Below, one piece after another: positions 19,219 to 27,026 of a stretch of DNA of 64,000 bases (position 1 is its first letter; each line of letters starts with the position of its first letter). The stretch is from Halopseudomonas laoshanensis (GTDB taxonomy: Bacteria > Pseudomonadota > Gammaproteobacteria > Pseudomonadales > Pseudomonadaceae): the NCBI RefSeq assembly GCF_008365385.1, contig NZ_QOVF01000009.1:1-64000 (forward strand), given 5' to 3'. The notes beneath the pieces are model-generated. The model was given only the letters and a program-made list of their open reading frames with translations. It was not told the DNA's origin and searched no databases. The translations under genes were made by a program, and so were the position numbers.

Positions 19219-19237
19219 GGCGATTCCTTTCAGTGAT

Positions 19238-20344
19238 TTAGTTACCGCGCAGACTGTCGCCTGTTATTGCTCCAGCCTGGATGATGCTGGCTGAGGGGAA
19301 AAGCTGGCTCACAAAACGGTTCCAGCGCGTAATGCCGGCAGCGCCAACAAACACCACGTCTTGTGGCTGCATCTCGAACTGATTAGCTAGAATCAGCGCT
19401 GAGGGCGATTCCGCATTCAGCTGGAACACCGTGGCTTTCTCCGTAGCCAGATTTTCTACACCGCGGATCACGTAGACCTCTTTGCCGCTAGCTGAGGTTG
19501 GCGAGGGGCCCTGCGCTATACCAATGACTTCAGTCAGGGTCATGCGACTGGTGCGATAGGGGATGGGCCTGGGGTCTCCGACCTCTCCCATGACAAATAT
19601 CTTACGAGAATCGTTCAGACCCATATGCAGCTTGTCCCCGGCACGCATATAAATCTGACCGATATTGCTGTTGTTGCTGGTCAGTCGATCGTAATCCAGC
19701 GAGTAGGTCACACCGTCGCGGATCAAAACCAGGTTCGACAGATCCGCGCGCTCCTCGTCTATCTCCGCCATGCCTACCGCCTGCAGCAGAGTAAGCTGCC
19801 GCGAATCTACCGGCAGAAAGCCTGCGTTCTCGAAAGCGCCGCTGACGATAATCTTCTGGCTGTTGTATTCGGTAACGTTTACGTCTACCTGAGGCTGCTC
19901 GATGTATTGAGACAGCCGCTTGGTGATGACCTCGCGCAGCTCTTCTAGCGTCATGCCCGCAACCTTCACGCTCCCCACGAAGGGATAAAACAGCGTGCCG
20001 TCATCCCGAACTACCCGCGCGTTAGCACCTTCCGCCTGCTGTTGCCCGCCAGGAACCGTCAGTTCCGGGTGGTCCCAAACCGTAATAAACAGTGCGTCAT
20101 TTGGCCCGATAACGTAATTTTCAGGTTCGTATTGCAGCAGGGGCTCGGGAATATGCATGCTTCGATTGACGGCCTGTTCCTGGGCGATCAGCTTCGGGGT
20201 GATCTGTACCATCTCGACCATGCTGTTCTCCGCAGAGTCCTGGCTGATCAGACGATCCGTGTCCATGTGCATGCCGGGGGAAAACATGCAGGCCTGGAGG
20301 AGCAGGGCAGAAGCGCCCAAGGCTAAAAGGGGGTAACGAGTCAT
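19238..20344 (-). CDS. wza: Wza-like polysaccharide export lipoprotein
   Basis: A 368-residue outer-membrane polysaccharide export (OPX) protein. Signal peptide and lipobox LLQAC put the acylated Cys at residue 19. The poly-export domain starts at NYVIGPNDALFITVWDHPELT near residue 75 and continues to GTLFYPFVGSVKVAGMTLEEL. Two SLBB-like repeats follow (IIVSGAFENAGFLPV and IFVMGEVGDPRPIPY), and the C-terminus has the amphipathic helix region near ITRWNRFVSQLFP that would form the outer-membrane pore. It sits between yjbE and yjbF, an insertion absent from the E. coli yjbEFGH order, so this locus carries its own exit channel. Partner: the Wzc-like kinase at 20813-23041. Confidence 0.92.
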   Translation of the reverse strand: MTRYPLLALGASALLLQACMFSPGMHMDTDRLISQDSAENSMVEMVQITPKLIAQEQAVNRSMHIPEPLLQYEPENYVIGPNDALFITVWDHPELTVPGGQQQAEGANARVVRDDGTLFYPFVGSVKVAGMTLEELREVITKRLSQYIEQPQVDVNVTEYNSQKIIVSGAFENAGFLPVDSRQLTLLQAVGMAEIDEERADLSNLVLIRDGVTYSLDYDRLTSNNSNIGQIYMRAGDKLHMGLNDSRKIFVMGEVGDPRPIPYRTSRMTLTEVIGIAQGPSPTSASGKEVYVIRGVENLATEKATVFQLNAESPSALILANQFEMQPQDVVFVGAAGITRWNRFVSQLFPSASIIQAGAITGDSLRGN

Positions 20345-20381
20345 GGTAGCGGGCTTGCCTTGGTGTTATTGGAGTGAACAT

Positions 20382-20416
20382 AAAAAAGCCACCTAAAACA
20401 ACGTTTCAGGTGGCTT
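20382..20416 (-). terminator. Intrinsic terminator/attenuator between yjbE and wza
   Basis: On the - strand, AAGCCACCT pairs with AGGTGGCTT (arms at 20408-20416 and 20386-20394), with further GTTT/AAAC pairing inside, followed by a run of T. It is a textbook intrinsic terminator placed after yjbE and before the rest of the operon, so yjbE would be made in excess and read-through would set the level of wza-yjbFGH. Confidence 0.85.
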
Positions 20417-20433
20417 GAGTACTACCACCAATT

Positions 20434-20706
20434 TTAGTTGGTGTTAGTAGTAGTGCTGGTGCCAGTAGAAGTACCGCCGCCGCCACTGTCAGAAGCTGCT
20501 GCTGCAGCGCCGCCAACGATGGCCGCCGCTACGGCAATCTGAGCACCGGAAAGACCGCCGATGACGCCCTCGCTAGTGCCAGCGCCAGAAGTGCCAGCTG
20601 CAGCTTGTGCTGGAGCCTGCTGTTGTTCAGTTTCGGATTGCGCGAAAGTCGCGCCGGAAGCGAGCAGCAAGCCGCTGGCCACCAATGCAAATACTTGTTT
20701 TTTCAT
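20434..20706 (-). CDS. yjbE: YjbE-like small exported protein
   Basis: A 90-residue secreted protein: signal peptide MKKQVFALVASGLLLASGATFAQ, then a Gln/Ala/Gly-rich stretch, a short hydrophobic segment (AQIAVAAAIVGGAAAAA) and a C-terminal tail of Gly followed by Ser/Thr and Asn. This architecture, including the Thr-rich tail, matches E. coli YjbE despite low complexity. The ATG at 20706 has AAGGAGAC seven or eight bases upstream and is preferred to the in-frame upstream start. It is the first gene of the yjb operon and is separated from it by a terminator. Function is unknown. Confidence 0.8.
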   Translation of the reverse strand: MKKQVFALVASGLLLASGATFAQSETEQQQAPAQAAAGTSGAGTSEGVIGGLSGAQIAVAAAIVGGAAAAASDSGGGGTSTGTSTTTNTN

Positions 20707-20741
20707 AAATCGTCTCCTTGATAGACGCAAATTCACCATCG

Positions 20742-20769
20742 ATTATACCCCTACAGGCATTTAATGAAA
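20742..20769 (-). promoter_or_regulatory. Candidate promoter of the yjb operon
   Basis: On the - strand TTTCAT and a perfect TATAAT are separated by 16 bases, about 35 bases before the yjbE start. The short leader and strong ribosome-binding site fit high yjbE expression. E. coli yjbE is controlled by RcsB; no Rcs box was sought beyond visual inspection. Confidence 0.6.
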
Positions 20770-20812
20770 GCCCAGAAGGTGTATTTAAGCCGTATTACTG
20801 CACGCATCTGAC

Positions 20813-23041
20813 CTATTTTGTATCAGACTTGTACTCGTATTGATAGTAGCCGTAGTTCCCATATCCGTACCCAGACGCTTTCTTCTCGACCGCGTTAAAG
20901 ATAGCACCTTTTATTTCGATACCGTTATTACGGAATCGTTGCAGCGTGGCTTGAATTTCTTTTGCTGGATTCAGGCCGAAGCGGGTAACGATCAGGCTGG
21001 TGCCGGCGAACCGTCCGACGAGGGCTGCGTCGGTTACCGCAAGGATCGGTGGGGTGTCGACAATCACCATGTCATAGGCCTTGCTCAAGTGCTCCAACAG
21101 GGTCCCGAAATTGGCGTGCATCAGCAGCTCAGAAGGATTTGGCGGTATCTGACCCCTCGAGATGAAATGCAGGTTCTCGACCTCAGTCTTATGAATAACG
21201 TCTGCGAGTGTATGGGTGTTTGCCAGCAGCGCAGACAACCCAGGCTCAGGCTCGCAATTCAGGAGCTTGTGCACGTACCCTTTGCGCATGTCGCCATCCA
21301 CCAACACCACCCGCTGCCCACTCTGTGCCACGATGGCTGCCAGATTGGCGGAAACGAAGGATTTACCAACGCTTGGGCTCGGGCCGGAAATCATCAACAC
21401 GTTGTTCTTCGCTTCCAGCATCGCGAAATGCAGACTTGTGCGCAGGCTCCGGAGCGATTCGATGGCGAGGTCGGCGGGGTTGGTGGCGGCCAGCAAATGA
21501 GAGCCTCTTACATGGGATGGCTTTCCTTTGAAGCTGCGTTCCAGAATGTTCTGGTCCTTGCTGAACGGGACGGTGGCATACACCGGCAGGCCAAGCTGTT
21601 CGATTACCTCGGGGTTCTCGATGCCTCTATTGAGTGCATGCTTCAGAAGCGCGATTGCTACCCCGAGCATTGCGCCGAGCAGCGTAGCAATCACAACTAT
21701 CAAGGCTTTTTTCGGCTTGACTGGTTCCGATATATCGACAATGGCTTCGTCGATAACGCGTACGTTGCCAACCGTCCCAGCGCGGACGATGTCCAACTCC
21801 TGAACATTATTTAGCATCGCAGTGTAAATCTCAGTACTGACTTTTACGTCGCGAGCCAAGCGAAGAAGCTCCTGCTGGGTCTCAGGTAACCCTCCGGCCC
21901 GCTCGATGAGTTTGTCCCTGCGGCTCTCAAGTTGCGCCATCTGTTGGCTCATGGCTCGGAAATTCGGATGCTCGCGGGTAAACCGACGCTCCATTTCTGA
22001 ACGCTCAAGTTCCAGCTCAGAGATGGCTGTATCGAGTTCGACTACCTGATCCAACAGCGCTTGCGTCTCTATGGTGATGTCGACTGAACCTGCCTCGTTC
22101 TGATACGTATTTAGCGCTGATTCTGCCCTCTCCAGTTGCAAACGAACTTGCGGCAATTGCTGTTCAAGAAACTCAAGGCTTTGCTGTGCCTCTGCGGATT
22201 TCCGCTCTACATTCTGGCGCACGTAAAGTCTGGCAACTTCGTCCAGTGTTGCCACCGCCGCCAGCGGATCGGGGCTTTCCAGGCTCAACGAAATAATTCC
22301 GGAGTCTTTACCCCGTTCGCTGGCCCCGACCAGGCGTTGATATTGAAGCGTCGTTCTCAGTGCGCCTTGCTTCACCACCATAAATTCTGTTCCAGGGCGT
22401 GCCACCATGCCTGCAACTTGAACGCGCAGGTCACCATCCGCTAAGGGCACGCCAACCTTTCCACTAGCTAAGAGGCTATTGTCGCCGTCAAGCAGACTGA
22501 ATGCTCCGTCATTACCAGCTTGGAGGACCAATTCCTCTCCTTCCAGTGCGGAGGGTACCTCGAGTTGGAAAATGTCCAGTGACTCACCGCCCCACGCGAA
22601 GCTGTTAAGCCCGAATAGAGGATCCGCGACTGGTTGGTCTGTGCTGGGGTTGAAGCGCCGGTAAAAAAAAGACCCAATAACAGGAAAGAGTTTGGGTTCG
22701 ACCACAACATCAAGCTTCAGGTTCTCTACGGCCTCGCCGATTACTCGGCGGGATTTCAATAGCTCAATCTCGGTTGTTGCGGCAGACGGTTGGGAAAACA
22801 TTTCCCCTCCCGGAGTGTCGCCAAGCATCCCCCCAATCCCAGGAGACTCCTCCTCGATTTGAATTACTGCATTGGCAGAATAAATCGGTGTCGCAAGCAG
22901 GGCATACGCAATCCCACCCAGTGCAAATAGCGCCGTGCAGATAATAATGATCATTTTGCGATCAATCAGAGCGCCCAGAAGCGCCAGCAGGTCGATCTCG
23001 TCATTGGATTCAGTGGTGGGCGTAGCGGGTGTGTTCTGCAT
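20813..23041 (-). CDS. wzc: Wzc-like polysaccharide co-polymerase tyrosine autokinase
   Basis: A 742-residue inner-membrane protein that would control chain length and export of polysaccharide with Wza. The N-terminal Wzz-like domain has a first membrane helix near residues 32-52 and a periplasmic coiled-coil part; a second helix precedes residue 460 (PKKALIVVIATLLGAMLGVAIAL). The cytoplasmic BY-kinase domain shows GPSPSVGKSF (Walker A), VLVDGDMRKG (Walker A') and IVDTPP (Walker B). The C-terminus is a Tyr cluster (YGYGNYGYYQYEY), the autophosphorylation site in this family. A Wzb-like phosphatase gene lies just upstream (51-base gap). It is the only Wzz-type protein in the window. Confidence 0.93.
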   Translation of the reverse strand: MQNTPATPTTESNDEIDLLALLGALIDRKMIIIICTALFALGGIAYALLATPIYSANAVIQIEEESPGIGGMLGDTPGGEMFSQPSAATTEIELLKSRRVIGEAVENLKLDVVVEPKLFPVIGSFFYRRFNPSTDQPVADPLFGLNSFAWGGESLDIFQLEVPSALEGEELVLQAGNDGAFSLLDGDNSLLASGKVGVPLADGDLRVQVAGMVARPGTEFMVVKQGALRTTLQYQRLVGASERGKDSGIISLSLESPDPLAAVATLDEVARLYVRQNVERKSAEAQQSLEFLEQQLPQVRLQLERAESALNTYQNEAGSVDITIETQALLDQVVELDTAISELELERSEMERRFTREHPNFRAMSQQMAQLESRRDKLIERAGGLPETQQELLRLARDVKVSTEIYTAMLNNVQELDIVRAGTVGNVRVIDEAIVDISEPVKPKKALIVVIATLLGAMLGVAIALLKHALNRGIENPEVIEQLGLPVYATVPFSKDQNILERSFKGKPSHVRGSHLLAATNPADLAIESLRSLRTSLHFAMLEAKNNVLMISGPSPSVGKSFVSANLAAIVAQSGQRVVLVDGDMRKGYVHKLLNCEPEPGLSALLANTHTLADVIHKTEVENLHFISRGQIPPNPSELLMHANFGTLLEHLSKAYDMVIVDTPPILAVTDAALVGRFAGTSLIVTRFGLNPAKEIQATLQRFRNNGIEIKGAIFNAVEKKASGYGYGNYGYYQYEYKSDTK

Positions 23042-23092
23042 TAAACGAGTTCTTCCATTGCAAAATAAAATTCGGTGTTCATAGCTCAGCGC

Positions 23093-23527
23093 TTAAAGGT
23101 AGGGCAGCCAGGCGTCAGTTGCCTGGTCGAGCATTTTGAATACATGTTCAAAGGCTGGCAGCTGTTGGCGATAGGGGTCGGGGACTTCACGACCATCCAG
23201 CCATTTGCCTACCAGCAACGTTTTACCACGCGACTCAGGTGCCATTGCATGGATCGACTGAATATGCCTGGATTCCATCGCTAGTATCAGGTCCGCCTCC
23301 CGCAGCATCGCGGGTGTCAGTTGCCTGGCCTTGTGCACAGGCAGCGAGTAGCCAGCGGCGGACATGACTTCGGTAGCGGTAGCATCCACGGGCTTATCTA
23401 CCAGCGCGCCGAGGCCGGCCGAGCTGACCTTGATTCCTTTATTGCCAAGTTTGGCCTGGAGGAGTGCTTCAGCGGTAGGGCTGCGGCAGATGTTGCCCAC
23501 GCAGACAACAAGAATTGACTTGATCAT
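23093..23527 (-). CDS. wzb: Low-molecular-weight protein tyrosine phosphatase (Wzb-like)
   Basis: A 144-residue LMW-PTP, which would dephosphorylate the neighbouring Wzc-like kinase. The catalytic P-loop CVGNICRSP (C-X5-R-S) lies at the N-terminus and the general acid loop VPDPYRQ near the C-terminus. The ATG at 23527 gives the usual N-terminus (MIKSILVVC); an ATG at 23542 would add five residues, and neither has a strong ribosome-binding site. It is the first gene of the kinase pair and is divergent from the metallo-hydrolase at 23791. Confidence 0.9.
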   Translation of the reverse strand: MIKSILVVCVGNICRSPTAEALLQAKLGNKGIKVSSAGLGALVDKPVDATATEVMSAAGYSLPVHKARQLTPAMLREADLILAMESRHIQSIHAMAPESRGKTLLVGKWLDGREVPDPYRQQLPAFEHVFKMLDQATDAWLPYL

Positions 23528-23790
23528 TCGGTACTGAGCCATCCAAAGCTGTGTCGGGGCGGTAAGTTAGAGCCGCAACTTTAGTTTCTGCGTCAATGCC
23601 GGTCAAGGCTCAGAGTCAGTATCAGACATAAAAGTGACATGCATGCCATTGAATTGACGCAGGAAGCTGATTGAGTCCGGTCAGTCAGCAAGACGACATT
23701 CTAAACTGAATCGGTTGGCAAAATGTGGATTAGTTCACTGAATTTTGCCGCAGGCCAGACTAAAGTAGTGGCTCGCAAAGGGAGTTGCAC
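23528..23790. other. Divergent intergenic region
   Basis: About 260 bases between wzb (- strand) and the metallo-hydrolase (+ strand). The ribosome-binding site AAAGGGA for the latter is at 23777-23783. No gene is evident; promoters for both directions are expected here but I cannot single one out. Confidence 0.4.
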
Positions 23791-25266
23791 ATGGAATACG
23801 AATTTCCGCGCATCCAACATCATGGGGCCGTCGATGGTGTTACCGGCTCATGTCATCAGCTATGGCTATCCGACAACGATAGCCTGCTAATAGACTGCGG
23901 CCTATTTCAAGGCGCAGAAGCGTCCGCTAGGGGCGCGGGAGCGAATGCCCTCGCAATCGAGTTCTCCTTGAACTCCGTCTGTGCTCTTGTAGCTACCCAC
24001 GTCCATATAGACCATATCGGCCGCTTGCCCTGGTTGATAGCCGCCGGTTTCAAGCAGAAAGTCCATTGCACTGAGCCCTCGGCATTATTGCTGCCGACCG
24101 TGTTGGAAGATGCCTTCATTGTGGGTGTAAAACGTGATAAAGCACTGGCAAGCCGTTTTGTAGAAAAGGTGGCAGGCATGCTCGAAGGTCATCCGTACAA
24201 ACAATGGATTACCTTGCTTCATCGCGATGATCTTGTCTGTCGCATACGTTTTCAGCGCGCTGGCCACATCCTTGGCTCCGCTTACGTGGAGTGCGACATA
24301 ACCTACCCCTTAGAAAATCGAACCCGCCGGATCGTCTTCTCCGGAGATCTCGGCGCACCCCATGCCCCAATGCTCCCCGCACCCAAGCCACCCTACAAAG
24401 CTGACGTCGTAGTGCTGGAAAGCACTTACGGCGATCGCCTGCACGAGAACCGCAGAACCCGGCGCGCAAGATTTCAGAGAGTACTCGAAAAGGCCCTCGA
24501 AGACGGGGGCACCGTAATAATCCCCGCCTTCAGCATAGGGCGCACCCAGGAACTTCTCTACGAACTAGAAGACATCATCACCCGAGCTACCCGGATCACT
24601 TCTCTCGGTGGGGCCGGCGGCACCGCCGGGAACCAGAACGAGCGGTCTCTCGCCTCCAGCAGCCCCTGGCAAAAGATCCCAATCATCCTCGACGCCCCCC
24701 TGGCAACCCGCTTTACCAAGCTCTACCGCCAACTGAGACCCTGGTGGAACGCGGAAGCCGTGAAACGCGTAATCAACGGCCGTCAACCCCTGGGCTTCGA
24801 GCAACTCCTGACAGTCGAAACCCACGTCCAACACCGGGCCATGGTCAATCGCCTCGCGCATACTAAGCAGCCAGCAATCGTCATCACCGGCAGCGGAATG
24901 TGCAATGCAGGCCGAGTAGTCAATTACCTTAAAGCCATGCTTAACGATCCCCGCCACGCCGTCGTCTTCGTCGGCTACCAGGCACGCGGTACCCCCGGTT
25001 CCCAAATCCAGAAATACGGACCGCGAGGCGGCTACGTCGAGCTGGGCGGGGAACGCTACGAAATAAAAGCAGGCATTCACACTATCGGCGGCTACTCTGC
25101 GCACGCCGACCAGGCAGGCCTGGTCAACTTCATCACCGGCATGCGCCGCTGGCCAGCTGAAGTACGCCTGGTTCACGGAGATGACGAAGCCAAAATAACC
25201 CTGGCGGCGCTTCTGAAGTCAAAAGCCACCGAGCGCTATCACGATATGTGCGTAACCATTCCGTGA
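23791..25266 (+). CDS. Metallo-beta-lactamase fold beta-CASP hydrolase (RNase-like)
   Basis: A 491-residue metallo-hydrolase of the beta-CASP group, which includes RNA-processing nucleases. The metal-binding HVHIDH (His70, His72, Asp74, His75) is intact, with GHILGSAY, the VFSGDLG motif and the beta-CASP signature ESTYGDRLHENR, then VIIPAFSIGRTQELL. Near the C-terminus ITGSGMCNAGRV and GGYSAHADQ complete the RMMBL-type motifs. A ribosome-binding site AAAGGGA supports ATG 23791 over the TTG at 23785. It may cut RNA, but no substrate can be inferred. It lies next to rfaH with no shared operon signal beyond orientation. Confidence 0.85.
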   Translation: MEYEFPRIQHHGAVDGVTGSCHQLWLSDNDSLLIDCGLFQGAEASARGAGANALAIEFSLNSVCALVATHVHIDHIGRLPWLIAAGFKQKVHCTEPSALLLPTVLEDAFIVGVKRDKALASRFVEKVAGMLEGHPYKQWITLLHRDDLVCRIRFQRAGHILGSAYVECDITYPLENRTRRIVFSGDLGAPHAPMLPAPKPPYKADVVVLESTYGDRLHENRRTRRARFQRVLEKALEDGGTVIIPAFSIGRTQELLYELEDIITRATRITSLGGAGGTAGNQNERSLASSSPWQKIPIILDAPLATRFTKLYRQLRPWWNAEAVKRVINGRQPLGFEQLLTVETHVQHRAMVNRLAHTKQPAIVITGSGMCNAGRVVNYLKAMLNDPRHAVVFVGYQARGTPGSQIQKYGPRGGYVELGGERYEIKAGIHTIGGYSAHADQAGLVNFITGMRRWPAEVRLVHGDDEAKITLAALLKSKATERYHDMCVTIP

Positions 25267-25344
25267 AAACGGCAACTAATTATCATTTCCCCGACCCCGA
25301 CATTTACACGCACGCGGCAATCCATTTTGCCGCTGGCCATGGTT

Positions 25345-25364
25345 ATTCCCGCGAAGGCGGGAAC
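25345..25364. repeat. Dispersed palindrome copy C
   Basis: One copy of the ATTCCCGC-N4-GCGGGAAC palindrome followed by CCATTTTGAT, in the 250-base gap between the metallo-hydrolase and rfaH. The remaining gap sequence holds the presumed rfaH promoter; none is obvious. Confidence 0.75.
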
Positions 25365-25515
25365 CCATTTTGATCTTCATCTTTCTCCTTCCGGCAGAAA
25401 CAACTTCGAGCCGGTCCCCACCAATCAGTCCTTGTCTGCCTGCGGGTCGGGCCTGTATTATTCCGCGTCATACTTAACCTAAACACGCGCGAGCAAGGCG
25501 TGATTGAAGGCCAGG

Positions 25516-26022
25516 ATGTCAGAGACAGGATCGGGCAGTTGGTATCTCATTCAGTGCAAACCGCGACAGGAAACCCGGGCGCTGGAGAACTTACGTAATC
25601 AGTCATTTACCTGCTATGCCCCTATGCATCCGGTGGAAAAGATCCGTCATGGCAAGCGTGTTACGCTCGACGAGCCTCTGTTCCCCGGCTATCTGTTTAT
25701 CAATCTCTGCGAATTCACCGAAAGCTGGCACCCAATCCGGTCCACTCGCGGCGTGCTGCGTATGGTCACCTTCGCCAACAAGACCTTACCCGTCGCAGTC
25801 AGCATTGTTGAAGGGATCAAACTACGTCTGAGTACCTGCGACAAAGGCAAGTCGCTATTCGCACACGGCGATGCAGTCGCAGTCACCGAAGGACCTTTTC
25901 GCGATCTGGAAGCCATTTTTAGCAGCCTAGAAGGGGAAGAGCGCGCAATCATTCTGCTTAACCTGATGCACAGACAGCACGAACTCAGAATACCTCTCAA
26001 AGCGCTCAGAGCCATCGCCTGA
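25516..26022 (+). CDS. rfaH: Transcription antitermination factor RfaH
   Basis: A 168-residue NusG paralogue. The N-terminal domain has [16 protein letters not shown], then [16 protein letters not shown], the classical RfaH segment, and [11 protein letters not shown]. The C-terminal KOW-like domain has [26 protein letters not shown], close to the E. coli RfaH form. RfaH binds RNA polymerase paused at ops sites and allows it to transcribe long polysaccharide operons and recruit ribosomes. An ATG at 25516 with AAGG six bases upstream is chosen over TTG 25504. An exact ops site lies 120 bases downstream and a variant 900 bases downstream, both on the strand of the 27-48 kb cluster. This local arrangement strongly suggests a dedicated regulator. 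Confidence 0.93.
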   Translation: MSETGSGSWYLIQCKPRQETRALENLRNQSFTCYAPMHPVEKIRHGKRVTLDEPLFPGYLFINLCEFTESWHPIRSTRGVLRMVTFANKTLPVAVSIVEGIKLRLSTCDKGKSLFAHGDAVAVTEGPFRDLEAIFSSLEGEERAIILLNLMHRQHELRIPLKALRAIA

Positions 26023-26054
26023 ACTCAGGCCAACAGAACAAACCACGATAAACA

Positions 26055-26095
26055 GGCATCAAAGAATGCCGACCGGCCCGTCACAACGTGGCCGG
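26055..26095 (+). other. Two hairpins after rfaH
   Basis: GGCAT-N6-ATGCC (26055-26070) and CCGGCC-N11-GGCCGG (26073-26095) follow the rfaH stop. There is no T-run. The first hairpin recurs as AGGCAT-N6-ATGCCT at about 26840-26857 before the second ops site, so it belongs to a duplicated leader module. Confidence 0.5.
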
Positions 26096-26142
26096 ACAAC
26101 TTATGATTGTCACGTCCTCAAGAAATTGACTGCAAATCTTGG

Positions 26143-26153
26143 GGCGGTAGCGT
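26143..26153 (+). promoter_or_regulatory. ops element, exact match
   Basis: GGCGGTAGCGT is identical to the E. coli ops core, the site in the non-template DNA strand at which RfaH joins paused RNA polymerase. It is preceded by TCTTGG within a stretch shared with the second site. It points toward the 27-48 kb cluster but lies upstream of a glmS remnant. Confidence 0.85.
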
Positions 26154-26209
26154 GCCTAAACACCCCCTGGGAATTGTCGAGTTCCACCTCGACTGGGTTT
26201 GCCGGGAAT

Positions 26210-26235
26210 GGTCGAGTCCCATCTCGACCGCTTTT
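26210..26235 (+). terminator. Terminator-like hairpin downstream of the first ops
   Basis: GGTCGAG-TCCCAT-CTCGACC is followed by GCTTTT. A second hairpin with the same stem letters, GTCGAG-N6-CTCGAC, is at 26176-26193, so the two could pair alternatively. The structure lies 57-82 bases after the ops core, where an RfaH-modified polymerase would read through and an unmodified one might stop. Confidence 0.5.
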
Positions 26236-26269
26236 GACCTTATATCTACAGCCACGGACGACCCAAAAC

Positions 26270-26730
26270 ATGTGCGGAATAGCAGGCGCAGTCTCACTAC
26301 GCAACATCTCCCCGATCCTCATCGAAGGACTGCGCCGCCTCGAATACCGCGGCTACGACTCCGCCGGCGTAGCCGTCCCCGCCGACGGCAACGGCATAAA
26401 ACGTATCTGCGCAATGGGTAAAATAGCCGAACTGGAAACGGCCCTCGAATTCAACCCGGCTGAAGGCCACCTTGGTATAGCCCATACCCGCTGGGCCACC
26501 CACGGCAGACCCTCCGAGCGCAACGCCCACCCGCATATCTCGGACTGATTGGCAGTGGTAGACAACGGCATCATCGAAACCACCATAGCCTGAGAAACAA
26601 ACTCAAGGATCTGGGCTACGAATTCACCTCAGATACCGGTACCGAAGTGGTCGCCCACCTGTTGGCGCACTACTACGCCAAGAACGACGACATGCGCGGC
26701 GCGCTGCGCAGCACCCTCGCAGATACTTAG
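26270..26730 (+). pseudogene. glmS: 5' remnant of glucosamine-fructose-6-phosphate aminotransferase
   Basis: About 150 codons of glmS (which makes glucosamine-6-phosphate from fructose-6-phosphate and glutamine; full length about 610). The fragment starts with [12 protein letters not shown], including the Cys nucleophile, and continues through [15 protein letters not shown] and [20 protein letters not shown]. It then meets TGA at 26546, a frame change, and another TGA; the next frame resumes with KDLGYEFTSDTGTEVVAHLL to RGALRSTLADT and a stop at 26728. No synthase (isomerase) domains follow. The end coincides with the inverted rfaH remnant, so a rearrangement cut the gene. The true glmS must be elsewhere in the genome. 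Confidence 0.88.
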
Positions 26731-26838
26731 ACGCGCCTTGATTCCTTTGACTATATTGCTTTGCACCGGCACAGCTTGTTGGTCGGCAAAAGTTACCATA
26801 CGCAATACATCGCGTGTGGTAGTAACCGGTACGAACAG
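26722..26838 (-). pseudogene. rfaH: Inverted internal fragment of an rfaH-like gene
   Basis: On the - strand about 35-40 codons translate to [18 protein letters not shown] and then IVKGIKARLSIC, which align with residues of the intact RfaH ([17 protein letters not shown], then [12 protein letters not shown]). Neither the start nor the C-terminal KOW domain is present. The match is clear but not identical, so it is an old or foreign copy, not a recent duplicate. It abuts the broken glmS. Confidence 0.75.
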
Positions 26839-26924
26839 GCATCGAAGAATGCCTATCGGCGCCATATGAGTGCCAGGGCAATGCATGCTTGGTGTGTCCT
26901 AAAGAATCTGACCTCAAATTCTGG

Positions 26925-26935
26925 GGCGATAGCGT
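26925..26935 (+). promoter_or_regulatory. ops-like element, one mismatch, before the wzx operon
   Basis: GGCGATAGCGT differs from the ops core at one base. Its upstream 30 bases (GTCCTAAAGAA, then CAAATTCTGGG) align closely with those before the exact ops at 26143 (GTCCTCAAGAA, then CAAATCTTGGG), so the two are copies of one leader element. It is about 210 bases before wzx and is the probable loading site of RfaH for the O-antigen operon. Confidence 0.75.
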
Positions 26936-26991
26936 GACGCCAACGCCAACGCCTCCGCGGCACGCGGGTCTGTATTTCCGCGCGCCACTGG

Positions 26992-27026
26992 TGACTCGAT
27001 TCTGTCTGACAGACAAGGCCGAGTCA
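26992..27026. other. Nested inverted repeat in the wzx leader
   Basis: TGACTCG (26992-26998) pairs with CGAGTCA (27020-27026), and inside it TGTCTG pairs with CAGACA (27003-27015). The structure sits 57-91 bases after the second ops site, comparable in spacing to the hairpin after the first. No T-run follows. The remaining leader to 27142 shows no gene. Confidence 0.6.

Noticed and set aside
20840..21814. 324-residue open frame on the + strand
   Set aside because: It is the complement of the Wzc-like kinase domain, whose Walker motifs are plainly coding; the antisense translation has no recognisable features.
26270..26730. glmS fragment as a Tn7 attachment site
   Set aside because: Tn7 uses the 3' end of glmS; only the 5' third is present, and no tns genes or Tn7 ends are seen.
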